Shown here in pieces: positions 63,051-64,000 of a stretch of 64,000 bases of DNA; within the stretch, counting starts at the first letter, position 1; each line of letters opens with the position of its first letter. The DNA lies in the NCBI RefSeq assembly GCF_932526225.1, contig NC_064037.1, forward strand, positions 11,328,203 through 11,392,202. Direction: 5' to 3'. The position numbers and the translations under genes were made by a program. The notes under the pieces are model-generated. The model had not been told where the DNA came from and ran no database searches. It worked only from the letters and a program-made list of their open reading frames with translations. This stretch comes from Nematostella vectensis (Eukaryota; Cnidaria; Anthozoa; Actiniaria; Edwardsiidae).

Positions 63051-64000
63051 CCAATTCTTGCTTTGCGCTCCACTTTCAAATTAACGGATTACATTTTATG
63101 ATATTTTTAACATAACTTTTTCTACAAAGCGATTAACAGGCTGAGACATCACAACATCCATTTACATGTACACAATTTATTATTTAAAAAAAATACTTAA
63201 AATGTGCCATACGCATCTTTTAATGCATAAAATTACTTGATTTCACTTCTACAAATTTAACAAAACGTAAGGTTTAAAATGGTAAATAATTAGTATATGT
63301 GAAGCAGATACCTGAATTTAAATTACAGTATGTCAGTATTTGTTATTTCGTAAGTTAGCAAACTATCAAAGTGGTTAGTTCTCCTTGTTGGTTGCCTCTC
63401 AGGCATGTATCCAGAGACGGGATTCGAAATGGTTCTGGACCCCACCCTGCTCATGTAACGAGATGGTTCAGACCGGTTGATCCCTTTATTTTTAGTTTAC
63501 ACGGTTAATTTTATGTCTATTTTGATAGAAAAAAAAATTCTAGATGACTCCAGTGACCTATCACCAGAGCTAAGAAAGATGATTAGACTTGTCGTCAGTG
63601 AATTGCTAATCTGGAACCCACCCTACCTTTTTTCTCTGGACACAGCCCTTACAATTTGGAAACGATGACAAAATCATGAAAAAATGTTTAACACTTCTGT
63701 TGCAGCAGTTTTTCAACACTATCGTCAACATCCTACAGGCTTGGCCTAGATATTATGTGCCACACCCCTCCAAACACTTTTCAAAAACTTCTCAGTTATA
63801 TGTATCACTTCCCTATTTTCTGCATGTATCAGACACATAAAAAAAAATAGGCCCCTTTAATTTTGGGGACTTATTGTCCGCTTACCCCCCTGATCATGGG
63901 TGTGTCTAGAGAACAGGGTAGCGAGTGGTACAGAGCAGTCATTCACTGAGGAGGGCCATAAGTTGTTATCAGATATTATGCAACCCTCGTTAAATAAAGT
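63051..64000. other. Non-coding right edge
   Basis: This is AT-rich DNA without an exon that I can support. It is presumably an intron or the upstream side of the minus-strand gene ending at 61907. Confidence 0.3.

Overview
The window is animal nuclear DNA with small exons, GT-AG introns and many small transposons. It most resembles an anthozoan cnidarian, judged from the intron-rich conserved genes and the style of its repeats; the species cannot be fixed from the sequence alone. Two conserved host genes can be read nearly base by base. A HECTD4-type HECT ubiquitin ligase lies on the plus strand, exons 335-11232, with its 5' part outside the window. A complete MORC2-type chromatin ATPase lies on the minus strand, 37 exons from 34665 to 13172, 1028 codons plus stop, and all splice phases agree. 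The two genes converge on a 1.9 kb intergenic stretch.

From 35873 to 52928 lies an intact 17.06 kb Polinton/Maverick (adintovirus-like) element. It has near-identical terminal inverted repeats ending in AGTAGTAGG and a CCCAG target duplication. It codes for protein-primed DNA polymerase B, a retroviral-type integrase, a major capsid protein, a packaging ATPase, a penton-like protein and a block of small membrane or structural proteins on the plus strand. A minus-strand accessory island at the right end holds a zinc-knuckle repeat protein, a RING protein, an ankyrin protein, a TFIIB-like factor and a small membrane protein. No maturation protease was recognised.

The most interesting signal is the element's apparent transcription code. 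Almost every element gene has a TTTAAAGA(C/T)-like box whose end lies 18-27 nt before its ATG. The GAC form marks polymerase and accessory genes, and the GAT or AAC form marks capsid-block genes. The element also carries its own TFIIB-like factor. Its inverted repeats contain arrays of CTGTCAATCA (reverse complement TGATTGACAG, the PBX-MEIS composite site) and CACGTG boxes. A 16-bp palindrome family is scattered through the element, and inside genes it always keeps the same reading frame.

Right of the Polinton are a putative orphan terminal exon (53229-53351), a pair of 1-kb direct repeats, a 2.15 kb TTAA-flanked element and the last exon of an unidentified minus-strand gene (61907-62626). 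Several MITE families, four of them of TTAA (piggyBac) type, and one 1.36 kb minisatellite fill introns and intergenic DNA.
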